This document shows positions 33,783 through 45,641 of a stretch of 64,000 nucleotides of DNA, piece after piece. Each line of letters starts with the position of its first letter. Position 1 is the stretch's first letter. The notes below the pieces were generated by a model. The model did no database searches, had not been told where the DNA came from, and saw only the letters and a list, made by a program, of their open reading frames with translations. Source of the DNA: Paraphaeosphaeria minitans (Eukaryota; Ascomycota; Dothideomycetes; Pleosporales; Didymosphaeriaceae); the NCBI GenBank assembly GCA_015832175.1, contig WJXW01000007.1:2542001-2606000 (forward strand), written 5' to 3'. The position numbers and the translations under genes are program-made.

Positions 33783-36700
33783 ATGCGCTCCCTTGTGGCT
33801 GCTTTTGCGGGCGCTGTCGCGCTTGCCTCCAATGTCACTTTCTTCGGCGCGCCGCGCTTCTCCCTCGGCGACACTCTTCCCAATCGCGATATCGACGGCA
33901 ACATACTTATTGCGCAGGATATCGGCAGCTCTGTAGAGAAGCCGAGCTGTCAAGGTGGAAGCAGCGCTAATGCTCGCTCTATTGCGTACTACCAGTAAGT
34001 CCTCTCCCGTTTTACTCCTCGCCTGCCTTACGACTATATCATCTCCCTTACCGTACAAAGAGAGTGGAATACGCGGACGCGGCCTTGCGACAAGGTCCAG
34101 CCCTCGCAGATCAAGCTCGACGGCTTAACTCAACTCAACCTGGCTTTCGCATATATCGATCCGAAATCTTATCAGATCCGCCTCCAGAACCCACAAGACG
34201 ATGGAATCTATCATGAGTTCGTCGGGTTGAAGGACCATGGTCTGAAGGTCTGGCTTGGTGTCGGCGGCTGGGAATTCAGTGATGAGGGCCCAACGCGCAC
34301 CACTTGGTCCGACATGGCCAGCAGCTCTGCAAACCGCAAGGCCTTCATCACGTCGACACTTGAATTTCTCCGGAACTATGGCTTCCAAGGTCTTGACATC
34401 GATTGGGAATGGCCTGCCTCTGCCAGTCGGGGAGGTCGGCCAGAGGATACACAAAACCAGGTGAGGCGACAAAGAATACTTTGTTACATTCAGGTCGTCT
34501 AACGCCTTCAGGTCACGCTTGCGAAGGAGCTTCGGGAGGCTCTTGGAAAGGACTATGGTCTCACTTGCGTCCTGCCGCACGATAACACCTTTTTGGAAGG
34601 TATCGATATCAAGGCTTTAGCGGAGCATGTCGATTGGTTCAATGTTCTGACTTACGATCTTCATGGCTCGTGGGACCAGAGTAACCCGGCAATCGGAGCT
34701 AAGATGCGCCCGCACACCGATCTGAAGGAAATCGACACCCACCTGGATGCTCTGTGGGCTACCGGTGTCGATCCAGGAAAGTTCACACTTGGTCTGGCCT
34801 ACTACGGTCGCGGGTACACAGCTGCTGACCCTAACTGTCTGCACTACGACTGCCCGTTCTCCGCACCAAGCACCGCCGGCGAATGCTCTACTCAAGCTGG
34901 TATCCTCAGCGGCTGCGAAATCAAGCGCAATATCAAAAACCAGAAACTCACTCCAACCTTCATCGAAGGAGGTGCCGGCGCAATGCAGTTGACCTGGGGC
35001 GACCAATGGATCAGCTACGACAACGATCACACCTTCTCCTTGAAGAAAGACTTTGCAAACGAGCGTTGCATGGGCGGTACTGCTGTGTGGGCGATCGATT
35101 ATGATTCGTGCAACGACAACGGTGAGCTTCCACCTGTCGGTCCAGGCCACTCATCTTCTTCTTCCGGTGTCCCTTCCGCAAGCTCTGTCGCTGCATCAAG
35201 CACCCCACCCAATGGACTGCCGACCAAATCCGAAGACCCCTCGACTATTCTCTCATCGGCTGGCTCTTCAGGTCTGACTTCCACGGCGGAACCTACATCC
35301 CCAACGGCCACAAGCTCCGCGGCAGTATCTAAGTCTGCGACGGGTTCTACTGCAAACACGAAACCGGCTGATACTTCCGTTGTGACTTCCTCGGTGGCGC
35401 CTTCATCATCAGCAACCATAAGCTCCTCGGTCGATATCAAGTCCTCGTCAGGTTCGATGTCAGGCACGTTACCACTCTCACCATCATCCAACTTGGAAAG
35501 CACGATGTCAACAGCAACGCCTCCTGCAAGTCTAACGACATCATCTGTTTCTTCCGTGGTCTTGCCACCGTCAATCCCGCCGTCTTCAGGTACCCAAAGT
35601 GCGTCGGTCACTTCCGCAACCGTCGATACGACCTCTGGGATTTCGCCAACACTGTCACCGTCCGAGAGCCAGACATCACCAAAACCATCTGGGAGCGCTA
35701 GTACAAGTTTCTCAGTCTCGTTTTCATCATCACCATCGGGGACCTTGGTCTCATCAGGCGTAGATACAACCTCGCTGCTTCTTACGCCAACAAGCATCGT
35801 TTTTTCCACTTCCACAAACTCCAACCCTACGGCTTCGTCGTCAACGCCAGCATCTTTACCAATTCCTGGGACCATGTCGTCTTCGTTGCTCACCAAAAGC
35901 AACACCATTATATCGACATCACCTTCTTTGTCAACCTTCTCTTCTGGCCCCGCATCAACTGTCTTGGCCACGGACAGCAAGATTAGCACGTTATCCGACA
36001 ATATTAGCTCATTTTCAAAGTCTGTCAGTACTTCGGCTTCGGCTTCGGCTTCGGCCTCGGTTTCGGTTTCGGCTCCGTCACCGTCACCGTCATCTTCTTT
36101 TGATACCTCGTCAGCCTCCTCGGTTGCGAACAGTGAGACCAGCACATCGTCTAAGAAGAGTAGCTCGCTTTCTACGGCTGTTATTACGTCTAAGCTCAGC
36201 ATTTCGAACAGCGCTACCGATTCTGTGTCCACCATTCCGACTTTACAGACACAGAGCTCCACTTCGACAGTGAGCATATCTTCGAGAGTCTCAGTAACCT
36301 CGATCTCCTCAGTTATTAGCACGTCTACTCTCGGCATTTCGAGCAGCGCAACCTCTGTACCCACTATTCCAACCTTGGAGACGCAGAGCTCTACTTCGAT
36401 AGTGAGCACATCTTCAAGAGTCTCGGTGACCTCGACCTCCTCGGCTATAAGCACGTCCTTAGTCAGCATTTCGAGCAGCACTGCCGGCTCTCTGATCACG
36501 GTCCCAGTCATACCAACACCGGGCTCTTCTACAACTTTGGAAACAGCATCGGAGGCTTCTGTGTCTTCTCCTTCAAGGACACTAATCACTCCTTCGCTGG
36601 GTCCTGCCGAATCCGCGATTTCCATTCCGACAATACTAACACCATCCTCCGCCACCTGGTCGGGCTCATCGTCGGGAAGTACTGTACCCTTGATATCCGT

Positions 36701-38632
36701 CTGCACTGGGGACTGCGATTTAACGACCTCGGGTACACTGAAACCGACACATACAGGGTCGCCTGATGACTTTGACTCTGATGAGGTTCCGATCGTCCCT
36801 TGGCCGGTATTCCCAGAATCAGACTGTCCACCAAACTCTGCGCGTGCAAAGGCGGGTAAAAATCGTAGCTTTTTCGGTTGTGGGTGCGGCTGGTCGGGAC
36901 TCGACTATGGCCCAGGGTGCCCGAGGCCGTCATGTGGCCTCTTCGAGATTGATTGCTGGATCAAGAAGGTGATAGAGTTTATGTGGTTTGAGATAACTCT
37001 ATGTGGTCATCTATTCGAATGCAACCCCTGTAAGTGGGTTGGTTGTCCAGGAATAGACACCGGCTGTGGCATTTTTGGCTGCGATGGATACTGCTTCAGC
37101 TTATGGGGATGTGATCCGGATTGCCCTCCAGAAGTAAGTTGTTTGATAGGTCTACTTTCGAGCTTGTCTAATGTTTACGACAGGTTTGCGGTACCTGCAT
37201 CACCAAAGGCGATTGCCCCGGCATTAAGCCTGGCCCGCCACCTGGTTTGAAGAACCATCCGACTCCGACCAAGCCAAACCCTTCGGAGACCCCCGATAAG
37301 ACCCGGAAGCCTACATGTGGTCCCAAGGAGTATGTCACAGCTACCGAAGTCTTCAGTTTCTGTGTCAAGAAAGTTTTGCCCGTCTCAGTTACGGTCAACA
37401 GTACAACGAGCACAACCATTTCGACGTGCTCGGGACACACCTCTAAGTTCAAGAACTGTCCACCGATCGCGGGGTTCACCACCACCGAGTGGCAAACTTT
37501 GACCGAGACGGCTTCCTGTACCCAGTCATCCACGGTATATTCGACGTTCTCGTCTTGTCTCGTCGGCACAGACTCCATTGGAGGCACGCGAACATCCAGC
37601 TGCATGAGCACGGTGTCGCCAATCGTCGGCTGCGATGTCACTGGCGGAGCAACCAAGACTGTCTCAACCACCAGCAAGCCTGGTGGCTGTACACGGGCGC
37701 CACTGGTCTACAATGAGTGGGAAGGGGACAATACCGGTCTTCCTCGGAACGCCAGCGCCATGACCACTGCGATCTCGATACCCTTGATCGAGATGAAGCC
37801 CAACGCGACCAGTGGATCTTGTCCTTGGAGTCCCTTGCAGATCAACGATGACGAAGGTGATAACGTGCAAAACGACACGCTCATTACCATTCCGACGATT
37901 CCAATGAAGAACGAGACCACCGGTGGATCGTGTCCCTGGATTGCCATCGACCTCGATGATGATGAAGGCGATAACTTCTACGAAAACAGTAGCAGTATCT
38001 CCATCCCAGTATTGTCCATGAAGCCGACCACAATTTCCATCCCAGAGCTAACTATGATGCCTTCGACTACCAAACGAAAAGTGGCTTCACATCTTTCGCA
38101 CCAGCCGATCACGAAGCCGCCCAAAGGGCCACATCTGTCGCAGACCGCACATCCGACACCACCTTCGTCGGATTCTCCTGCACCGACAGGAGCCCCAGGT
38201 CCCAAGCCGATTCCAGCTGGTGGTAGATGGCAATTCAAGCTCGAGCATACCCCGCCCAAGTTTCACTGGACGCTGTACGATGATGGTGGAAACGAGGCTG
38301 GAGATGGCGAATATGGAACCCCTATCCAGTGCCAAGGACGTCCCCTGAAGGACTGTTTTCCATTTGAGATACAGTACAAGCTCGACCCCAAGCGGCTTGA
38401 TTCCCATTTCGCCTTTGAGGTCATGTTGGACCTTCCAAGTGGTCGACGTCTAAAGTGGGAAGATGGCAAGTTGAACGACCTCTCTGAGGATGGCTACCCC
38501 CGGCAGAATTATGGCTGCGGGAGAGACGATCGCTGGCAGTATTTCGGGCTCAAGAGCCGGGAGATCTGGTGCTACTTCGTGTGGCATGGGCAAGGCGGTT
38601 GGAATGGTCAAACTGACCAGGTAGGGTATTGA
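33783..38632 (+). CDS. Secreted GH18 chitinase with very long Ser/Thr linker
   Basis: Four exons: 33783-33994, 34061-34460, 34512-37133 and 37184-38632, 1560 aa. A signal peptide (MRSLVAAFAGAVALA) precedes the GH18 catalytic domain (about residues 66-415): LNLAFAYIDP, KVWLGVGGWEF, catalytic box QGLDIDWEWP with acid/base Glu at about 187, NVLTYDLHGSWD and AVWAIDYDS. The first Asp of the usual DxxDxDxE box is Gln. Residues about 420-960 are a Ser/Thr-rich mucin-like linker. A Cys-rich region (GCGCGWSG, CGIFGCDGYCFSLWGCDPDC) and a C-terminal module (WQFKLEHTPPKFHWTLYDDG to DRWQYFGLKSREIWCYFVWH) end the protein. It resembles subgroup-C (killer-toxin-like) chitinases but I see no LysM or CBM18 in it. 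It should act on chitin in the wall or outside the cell. Confidence 0.92.
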
Positions 38633-39362
38633 GAAGATTGTTTGGGGGGAGTGCGGTGTTTCACGATTTTCTCGATAGTGTTCGCAGTTTCTGTAATTTG
38701 CGCGCATGTTCCAGGCTCGTTAGCTAGGGGTAGTGCTAGTCGAGCGACATTGTGATTCTTTACTGGGGTTTTGCATTCTTCCTTCCTTGACAAGGATTCT
38801 AAATTGTGCATCGAATCTGTACGAAGATGCTTGGTAGGACTGAACTTGCGCGGGACCGAATCATAGGCTCCGGGACGCATCATATAGGTCGTGGAAGTAC
38901 CCTCTTACTTTACAAAAGACGTTACAGGAATTGAGAACGGATGAGTGTGCGGTTTTTCACTTGGAGTATGATATGTTATTAATGTCCCCCCACACGTGCA
39001 TAACCAGGTTGTCTGGACGAAGTGCGATCCGTCAGCGGACAGATACTTTCCTGCTGCAAGTTCTATGGTAGGCCTTGCATCTGGTAGAAGACCTTTGTGA
39101 AACCGGAGCCCAGACTTGCATCCTCGCTCAGTCCAGCTTCCTCGGACAGGCTACGAGACCTCTCCGGTGTCGGTCAAGGGGGCATCTTGACCCAGATAAG
39201 ATTGTTCAGAGAGCGATATCCCAAAATTGGACGAGCATGTGGGAAGTGTATCCTGGATTAAGATGACTATATCCTAAGCCACACGCAGAGAATACCAACA
39301 CGATTCCACGCAAGACAAGACTCTGCATGACACCCCCCCCCGGGCTACCTAGGTACCTACAT
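38633..39362. other. Intergenic between convergent chitinase and CBM18 genes
   Basis: 730 bp shared 3' flank. Has a CCTAGGTACCTAC palindrome at about 39348-39360. No gene seen. Confidence 0.45.
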
Positions 39363-41080
39363 CTACCCCATAACCGTCTCCCCCCTACCCCTACCCCTCG
39401 CAAACAACATCAACGGCGCCGCATTATTCGAACACGTACTCGCAGCCACCACGCAGATCCCCCCACCGCCCCTACAACACGTGTTCACAACGCACAGGGA
39501 GCCAGCCGCGCAGTCCGTGTTCACGCTGCACGCGGGCGACGAGCACGACGTCGAGCCCGGCAGGCACAAGCCGCCGCCACCGCTCAGCGCGCCGCAGACG
39601 CAGCCCGCGCCGCAGTATTTGTACACGGAGCACGAGGACCCCGCGCACACGGGGTTGGAGCACAGGCCGTTGGTGCAGGCGCCGCTGGCACAGACGTTGC
39701 CGCAGGCGCCGCAGTTGTTGGCGTCGGTGAGGAGGTTGACACATGTGTTGCTGCAGGTGGCTGAGGGGGCGGTGCAGGGGCATGCTGATGCGGTGGCGAG
39801 GGCCGTGGTTGTGGTTGTGGTTGTTGGCGTGCTGGTCGTGGTTACGGTGCCGAATTCGGCGGTGGTTACGGTTGTCGTGGTGATGGTTGCGGCGGTGATG
39901 ATTGAGGTTCCGAGCTCTAGTTCGGTGGTGGTGGAGGTGGTCCAGATCGTGGTGGTTGTGGTGGACAGAATTGGGGCGCAGGAGTTGTCCGGGGTGAGCG
40001 TTATGGTGACTGCGGTGGGGAGGCGGGCTTCCACACGGCGTGGTACGAGGGTCGTCGTGGGGCAGATGGTGGTAGTCGAGGTTCTGGTGAGGTTTAGTTG
40101 CTGTCCATCGATCGTGATATTATGAATGCTTACTCAGTCTCCGTTTCCGTCACTGCATCAGCGAAGGCCGTTGTGGTGCTAACGAAATCGGTTATTGTAT
40201 TAGTGAAAGTAGCAGTCTCAGTCTCGGTCTCAATGAACTGAGTTTGCATGGTTTCATAGGCGGTGGCGGTCGTGGTTGAAGTGACAGTCTCAGTCGTGAC
40301 ATCGGTAGTTGGCGAGCATGAGCTCACAGAAGAAGATGAGGCACTGCTGGATACAGAGGAGCTGGAAGTAGCACTGCTTGACCCGATAGAGCTTGCAACG
40401 GAACTGACTGAAGTCGACGACGAGGTGCTTGATGAGGAAGCTGAGGATGACTTGATGACTGATGACAGAGCGTGAGTCGAGGAAGATGTGCATTTTGTTG
40501 ATGACGAAGACTGAGCATGCGTCGAAGAAGTAGTGCATTTCGTTAAGAACGAAGACGGAGCACGCGTCGAGGAAGACGTGCATTTAGTCGAGGACGAAGA
40601 CTGAGCACGCGTCGAAGAGCTAGTGCACTTCGTCGACACCGAAGGCGCCCGCGAAGAAGTAGATCGGACCGTGGAGCTGCTGCACGGCTTCGACGACGCT
40701 GTTACGCCGCAACTCCCGAACTTGGAGTTGCAGCCAGCACCACAGTAATCAGACGTCTTACCGCAGTACCCGTACTGACTGCAGCAGTTTCCAAAGACCG
40801 AGCCCTGGCACGTGTACCCGGTGTGCCCGCCACAGGTCCCGTCTTTGGATACCTTGGCTGCGGGCTTGGGGGACGACGAGCATTTCCCAAAGCCAGACTG
40901 GCATCCGGTTCCGCAGTACGCGGGGGTGGAGCCGCAGTAGCCATATGAAGAGCAGCAATCACCAAAGCTGCTGCCGAGACAGGTGAGGGTGGTACCTGTG
41001 CCGCAGCGAGCAGATGTACTGATTTTGAGAGCGAGGATCGATGGGATGGCCGACAAGACCAACAGGAGTGAGGAACGCAT
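39363..41080 (-). CDS. Secreted protein with two CBM18 (hevein-like) chitin-binding modules
   Basis: Two exons, 41080-40134 and 40083-39363, 555 aa. A signal peptide (MRSSLLLVLSAIPSILA) is followed by two hevein modules (about residues 26-67 and 82-124), each with the CC-x2-YGYCG core (FGDCCSSYGYCGSTPAYC, FGNCCSQYGYCGKTSDYC). Then come four copies of a 15-residue repeat around KCTSSSTRA, a long Thr/Ser region, and a Cys-rich end with DANNCGACGNVC and CAAGSLCVVNTCC. The 50-nt intron (40084-40133) joins ETE to TSTTT in frame. Hevein modules bind chitin oligomers. The convergent neighbour is a chitinase lacking such modules, so a shared role in wall or host-chitin handling is plausible but inferred. 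Confidence 0.9.
40485..40665 (-). repeat. 45-bp coding minisatellite (four 15-residue units)
   Basis: Inside the CBM18 gene. Four in-frame units each begin with a Cys in the context TKCTSSST or TKCTTSST and end in SSSS/SSFL/SSVI. Units differ by point changes only. Confidence 0.8.
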
Positions 41081-42000
41081 GGTGCGTACTCTGGGATTAA
41101 TTAGATATTAGAAATAGAGTAGTATGACGCAAAGAACGAGTGACAAGAGCGAGGCAAGAGGAAGGGTGCCGCGAGATGCAGCAAAAAGAGCGTGGAGACT
41201 GTTGCGTAGGTACAAATGGTGGTCTAGCAATCAGTCAGTAGGTACCGTAGCTCATTGTTATACTTATGAGGGGAGAAGTTCACTATCCGCCCCCCATCGC
41301 AGCTTTCCTGCCAAGCAAAGCCATGAGAATTAATGGTAGCCATTTCAGCAGCGCCACAGAGAGAATCTCCCCTACTACCAGCGCAACTAGGATGGGTTGA
41401 GAAAGTTTAGGAGAGCCAGGGATCCAGACCCTGGCGCTGAGTCGCTGGGGCGGCCTGATGCGGTTAGACCCGCACATGCACACGGGTCGGTTACGATAGG
41501 TATGCACATCAACAACCCAGCGTGAGTGAGTGCAGCATCTCGTCAACATGCACGAAATCAAAGCTAGGTTCGCAACAACTGTAAACCCGAGTGTACATGA
41601 AAGTGTACAGGAGTCTCTCCTTTTTTTTTGCTTTACAGGACGGATAATTACACTTGAGCATAGCAATGTAGCGCGCGCGAGGCGTAGCAAAGCGAAGTTT
41701 AATTACGATCAAATTTCGGGGCGGCCGCCACCTTCCAACCTATCGAGGGGCATTTGGTATAGAATAGTAGTTCGTCGTCTTTGGTGCGTAAACAGCTCGC
41801 TAGCAAAGATTGAACTACATGGGGCTAGACGTAAACACCACTCGGCCAGATCAAAGGTCATTCTTTCGGAAGAATTTATCCACGTGCAATTCGGAGCAGT
41901 GCGTTCTAACGAACCAAACGGGTAGCAGGTATCATGCGCAAGCACGCCTCAACTCCAATCAGCGCCGACTCCCTTAAATCACAATCCCATGTGCAGCTAG
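41081..42000. other. Intergenic
   Basis: Upstream of the CBM18 gene and 3' of the next minus-strand gene. A GTAGGTACCGTAG motif is at about 41239, and a TTTTTTTTT run at about 41620. No gene supported. Confidence 0.45.
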
Positions 42001-43741
42001 CTACTCCGCCGTAACTTCAGCGCCGAGCACGCTTGCGGAAACCTGCCCCAGTCCACCGAGGAACCCCAAGAAGAGCGCCAGCGCAGTCGACTCGGCAGGC
42101 CCGACGAGATCATCAGTGATGTGCTCCACGTCCGTTTCCATCTGGTCGACGTCCCGCTTCGCCGCCGCGCTCGGCTCAAAGGCGTCGTCCGGGTCTGCGT
42201 CGGAGAAGTCGCCGCGTCGGAGACCTCTCCTTGTAGGCCGCTTGAGTGTGTTCAAATCACCTGGAGAGGCTTTCGAGGACGATGCGGCGCCGTTATTTAG
42301 AGTGCTCTTCCTTGGACGACCCCGCCTCTTGGGCGTGACTGCGGGAACAATCTCTTCGGGTTCTTCAGAGTTCGCGGCTGGAAGCGGTCGCGTATTAGGC
42401 TCGTCGAATTCGACGTGCTTCTCGGACTTGTTCGAGGTAAGGAATGACAGCACGCTGTTGTCAAGCATGGCGCCGACGTCCAGGTCGCGGATAAAGGCCC
42501 AGACGAACAGACTGACAGAGGTGAAGAACACATCTGAGGTGGTTACGCTGACGGCCGGGTGGATGCTGATAGGCCTGAGCTTCATCGCCAGGGTGCTGAG
42601 TCCCTCGTACAGTCGGTTTGGCGACGAGCTGCCTCTGCCGGTGACCTCTTCGAGTCGGTGCTTCAGTCTGTCATAGACCGAAGTGTCGTTCAAAGGCGTG
42701 TTAGCAAGGACCGCAAAGCCGAATACCTCCCAGTGGAGAATGAAGGCGGCGATGGAAAGCTGGTAGAAGATCCGGGAGTATGAGCGATGGGCGGCGGCTT
42801 TCGAGGCATAGTGGTGGCCAAATCGCTTCGAAACAATCTGTCACGAGGTTAAGAGTGGTCTTGCCAAAAGCGAGCATCGAGAAGCTTACCTGCGGCGCAA
42901 ACGCAAGAAACAGGGGAACTAACACATAGCCCCAGCGCAGAAGGATGACGTCTTTGTTCTCCTTCAATTGACCAGGCAATGTGTGCAGGGCGAATATTGA
43001 TAGCCACACCGGGATGTAGAATACGAAGGGTTTCGGAGTGAACAGAGCGTCATGGCGCGCCGTGTCCTCGCTGTGTCTGGCCAGAGGCGTGTAGAGCATA
43101 ATGATGAAGAACAAATTGAGGGCATATCCCAGGCTCCCAGTTGCGCTCAAGACGACAAAGGACGCAATGGTATAGGGGGTGAGGTTGCGTCTGCGGCCTG
43201 CAATATGTCAGTCGCGTATACTGGGCTATTGATTCTTGTTGAACATGCCTTCAATACCCATGAATATGGCGTTGCCAATGAGTGCGACGAAGTGCTGCGT
43301 GGTATACACAAATGCCTCAGGCTTGGCGACGGCCACTTCATCAGATGCGCGAATCAGGTCCGTGTCGCTCAACCAGTCACCCAGCCTCCAGCTTCCAACT
43401 CCTTCATCTCCCGTGCCATACCAGCCACGCCAGATGGTTCCAGGCGTCTCGTGGCCGCCGAGATGAGCCCAGTCCAGGTACGACAGTGCGCGCCACAGGA
43501 CAGCAAATGTCGTGACAGACGTCAGAGAGAAGAAAGCGAGAACGGAGAAGATGACAGCATGGCGACGTCGCGCTTCGACCTGGGCCCGCGTCGCAGTGGC
43601 CGGAGGGAGTGCGCGCGCGGCGCGATGGGCCTTGTGGAGCACATTTGCTGTGAGGCCAGCAACAAGGGCAGTTTGACCAGCGAAGAGCGCGTAAGGCAGC
43701 CGGTTGCTCTGGGCGGTCGCGCTCGACTCAAGGGGCGCCAT
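42001..43741 (-). CDS. Multi-span membrane protein with AT-hook-like motif
   Basis: Three exons: 43741-43258, 43197-42890 and 42837-42001, 542 aa. About eight hydrophobic spans fill the first 380 residues (YALFAGQTALVAGLTANVL, HAVIFSVLAFFSLTSVTTF, FVALIGNAIFMG, LGYALNLFFIIMLY, FYIPVWLSIFALH, GYVLVPLFLAFAPQ, FYQLSIAAFILHWEVFGFAVL, TSDVFFTSVSLFVWAFI). A cytosolic or nucleoplasmic tail follows with the AT-hook core KRRGRPRKS and acidic stretches, then a final hydrophobic stretch (ALALFLGFLGGLGQVSASVL). No known enzyme signature is seen. The first intron could also use a GC donor 10 nt downstream without changing frame. Starts 255 bp from the divergent SWC5 gene. Confidence 0.8.
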
Positions 43742-43996
43742 GGTAATGGTAAGAAAGCGTGGGTATCAGTTGGCGGCCGTTGTGCGCATGGCACTAGGTA
43801 GACTATCGTGTTGGTTCTCTCCTTGGTAGTTGTGCGTTGACAACTTGACGCGCCCCGCGCAACAAAGGCGACGTCACTGGCGGCCGTAGGCTGGCTTTCG
43901 GTCTAGCCTGTTGTGTCCCTAGCCGTCGATCTTCTAGGCGCGTCTCCACTGGGCCCAACTTCACCCAGACATCGACATGCATTCGAATTTCACGAC
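43742..43996. promoter_or_regulatory. Divergent promoter, membrane protein / SWC5
   Basis: Only 255 bp separate the two start codons, so both genes must share regulatory DNA. No TATA box evident. Confidence 0.6.
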
Positions 43997-45122
43997 ATGG
44001 CGCCCATAGATGCCGTCGACGATCTCTCCGATGCCGAATCGACCTACCACGAGTCGTCCGATGACGACTTCAATCCCACCGCCGTTCCTGCCGATGATCC
44101 CTCGAGCTCCTCCGACGAAGACGATGCGCCTGCGAAGCCTACCAAGGGACGCGCAAAGCGGAAAGCGCTTGCAGATGAGGAGCTGGACTCTGGAGACGAG
44201 GTGACCATCGAGGCTGCACGGAAGCGGAAAGCAAAGAAGCGCAAGGGTGCAAAGGCAGATGACGCCGAGCTGCTCCTTTCCGACCATGGTGGAGACGGCG
44301 GCTTGATCAAAACGCGCGCGCAGAGAAGAGTCGAGTACGTGCCTCCATGTAGAGTAAGGAACGCCGGCGGCTAACATCGCTGCCTGCAGACTTAAGGAGC
44401 GCAGACCACTCGCGAGGACGGACGGAGCGACCGTCGATGTCAATGCCCTGTGGACGCAAATGCTCGCGGCGCCGCTCAAGCCTGCACTCCCACCTACCAT
44501 TCAAGACGCACATAAACTGGGCAGTGACGAAAGCGCGGTAAAGGCCCATGCGCCCGAGGCCGTGGAAGAGGAGGACCAAGTGACCGTGCGGAAAGCCTAC
44601 ACATTCGCCGGCCAACGCACAGAGGAGGAGAAGCAGATCCCGCGGTCTGCCCTGGAAAAGTTTCTATCGGATGGATGGAAGACAACAGATCCTGTCATAG
44701 AGAAGGAAGTCTCGGATGGCAAAGAGGCGCAAGCAAGAGAAGAAGGACCCAAGATTCGACGCCCGCTCCGTCGTCCCTCGCGCTTCGATTCCAATCCCAC
44801 CGGCTATGTTCGCGCCTTGCCTCCTGAGCACCAGCTACCATGGCCCCGAAAGGCTGCAGCCACCGCATCCGCGCAGGGCAACGTCCCGCCAGCAGATGCA
44901 CCGAAACCTGCGCGGCCCGAGAAGGCGCAAAAGCTCAACGTGGTGGACAAGTCGCGGCTGGACTGGACTGGTTTCGTGGACAAGGAGGGCATCGCAGAGG
45001 AGCTGGACACCCATGGAAAGACGAAGGAGGCGTACTTGGGACGCATGGACTTCTTGGCTGGCGTGGACGCACGGAGGGAGGAAGAGAGGAAGAAAATGAA
45101 GACGGCCGCCATGGCCTCCTGA
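43997..45122 (+). CDS. SWC5: SWR1-complex protein 5 (BCNT/Swc5)
   Basis: Two exons, 43997-44334 and 44390-45122, 356 aa. The N-terminus is acidic and Ser-rich (DAESTYHESSDDDFNP, DDPSSSSDEDDAP), followed by basic KRKAKKRKGAK, as in histone-binding Swc5. The C-terminus is the BCNT-C domain: KLNVVDKSRLDWTGFVDKEG, ELDTHGKTKEAYLGRMDFL. Swc5 is a subunit of the SWR1 remodeller that exchanges H2A-H2B for H2A.Z-H2B; it binds the histone dimer and stimulates the reaction (family knowledge). The 55-nt intron with GTACGT donor closes in frame. The start is the first ATG in frame. Confidence 0.93.
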
Positions 45123-45641
45123 GGTTCACTTATTCAGGAGCGCTCCGGTCTTACAATGATACCCATATCCAATTCAATGCGCACATCAAGTACCTGGTCA
45201 TTTGTGATGAGAGCAAGAAGAGAAGTCTCAAGATGTCAATATTCCTAAAGAGCAATAGACATGAATATACAATAACTACACAATAAAAGCTTCTTCCTCG
45301 AACCCAGCCTAGCGATCATGGAATCCAATGCAAAGAAAAGTATAGGATACCAAAAGAACACTCATGTCAGTGCTACTCCTGAAGGACCCCAGATCAACAG
45401 TCCTCTTAGCCAAGACTTCCACGAGGAAGCTAAGCGCTGCGCCTTGAAGCTAGGAGGTCGGATTGTTTGGAGCAAACATGACATTATAAAAAAGGAAGCC
45501 GAGTGAAAGGGTAACCGAAGAAAGTGGAGTCAAGATGACAGAAGAGCGGGATAGTCTGATCTTCTCTACACATCCCATACCTGTGACCAATCGACGTCAA
45601 ATAGTACATCCACAAATATTCATCACAACGTTGAACACTAT
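45123..45641. other. Intergenic, convergent 3' flanks
   Basis: Holds one 62-codon frame (45318-45506, ATG start) without recognisable homology; not called. AATAAA-like CAATAAAAG at about 45281 may serve SWC5 polyadenylation. Confidence 0.45.

Noticed and set aside
35099..36706. 535-codon open frame antisense to the chitinase linker
   Set aside because: It lies opposite the Ser/Thr-rich repeats; TCN/ACN codons in register leave the opposite strand free of stops. Its Glu/Val/Asp-rich translation mirrors that bias and has no domain.
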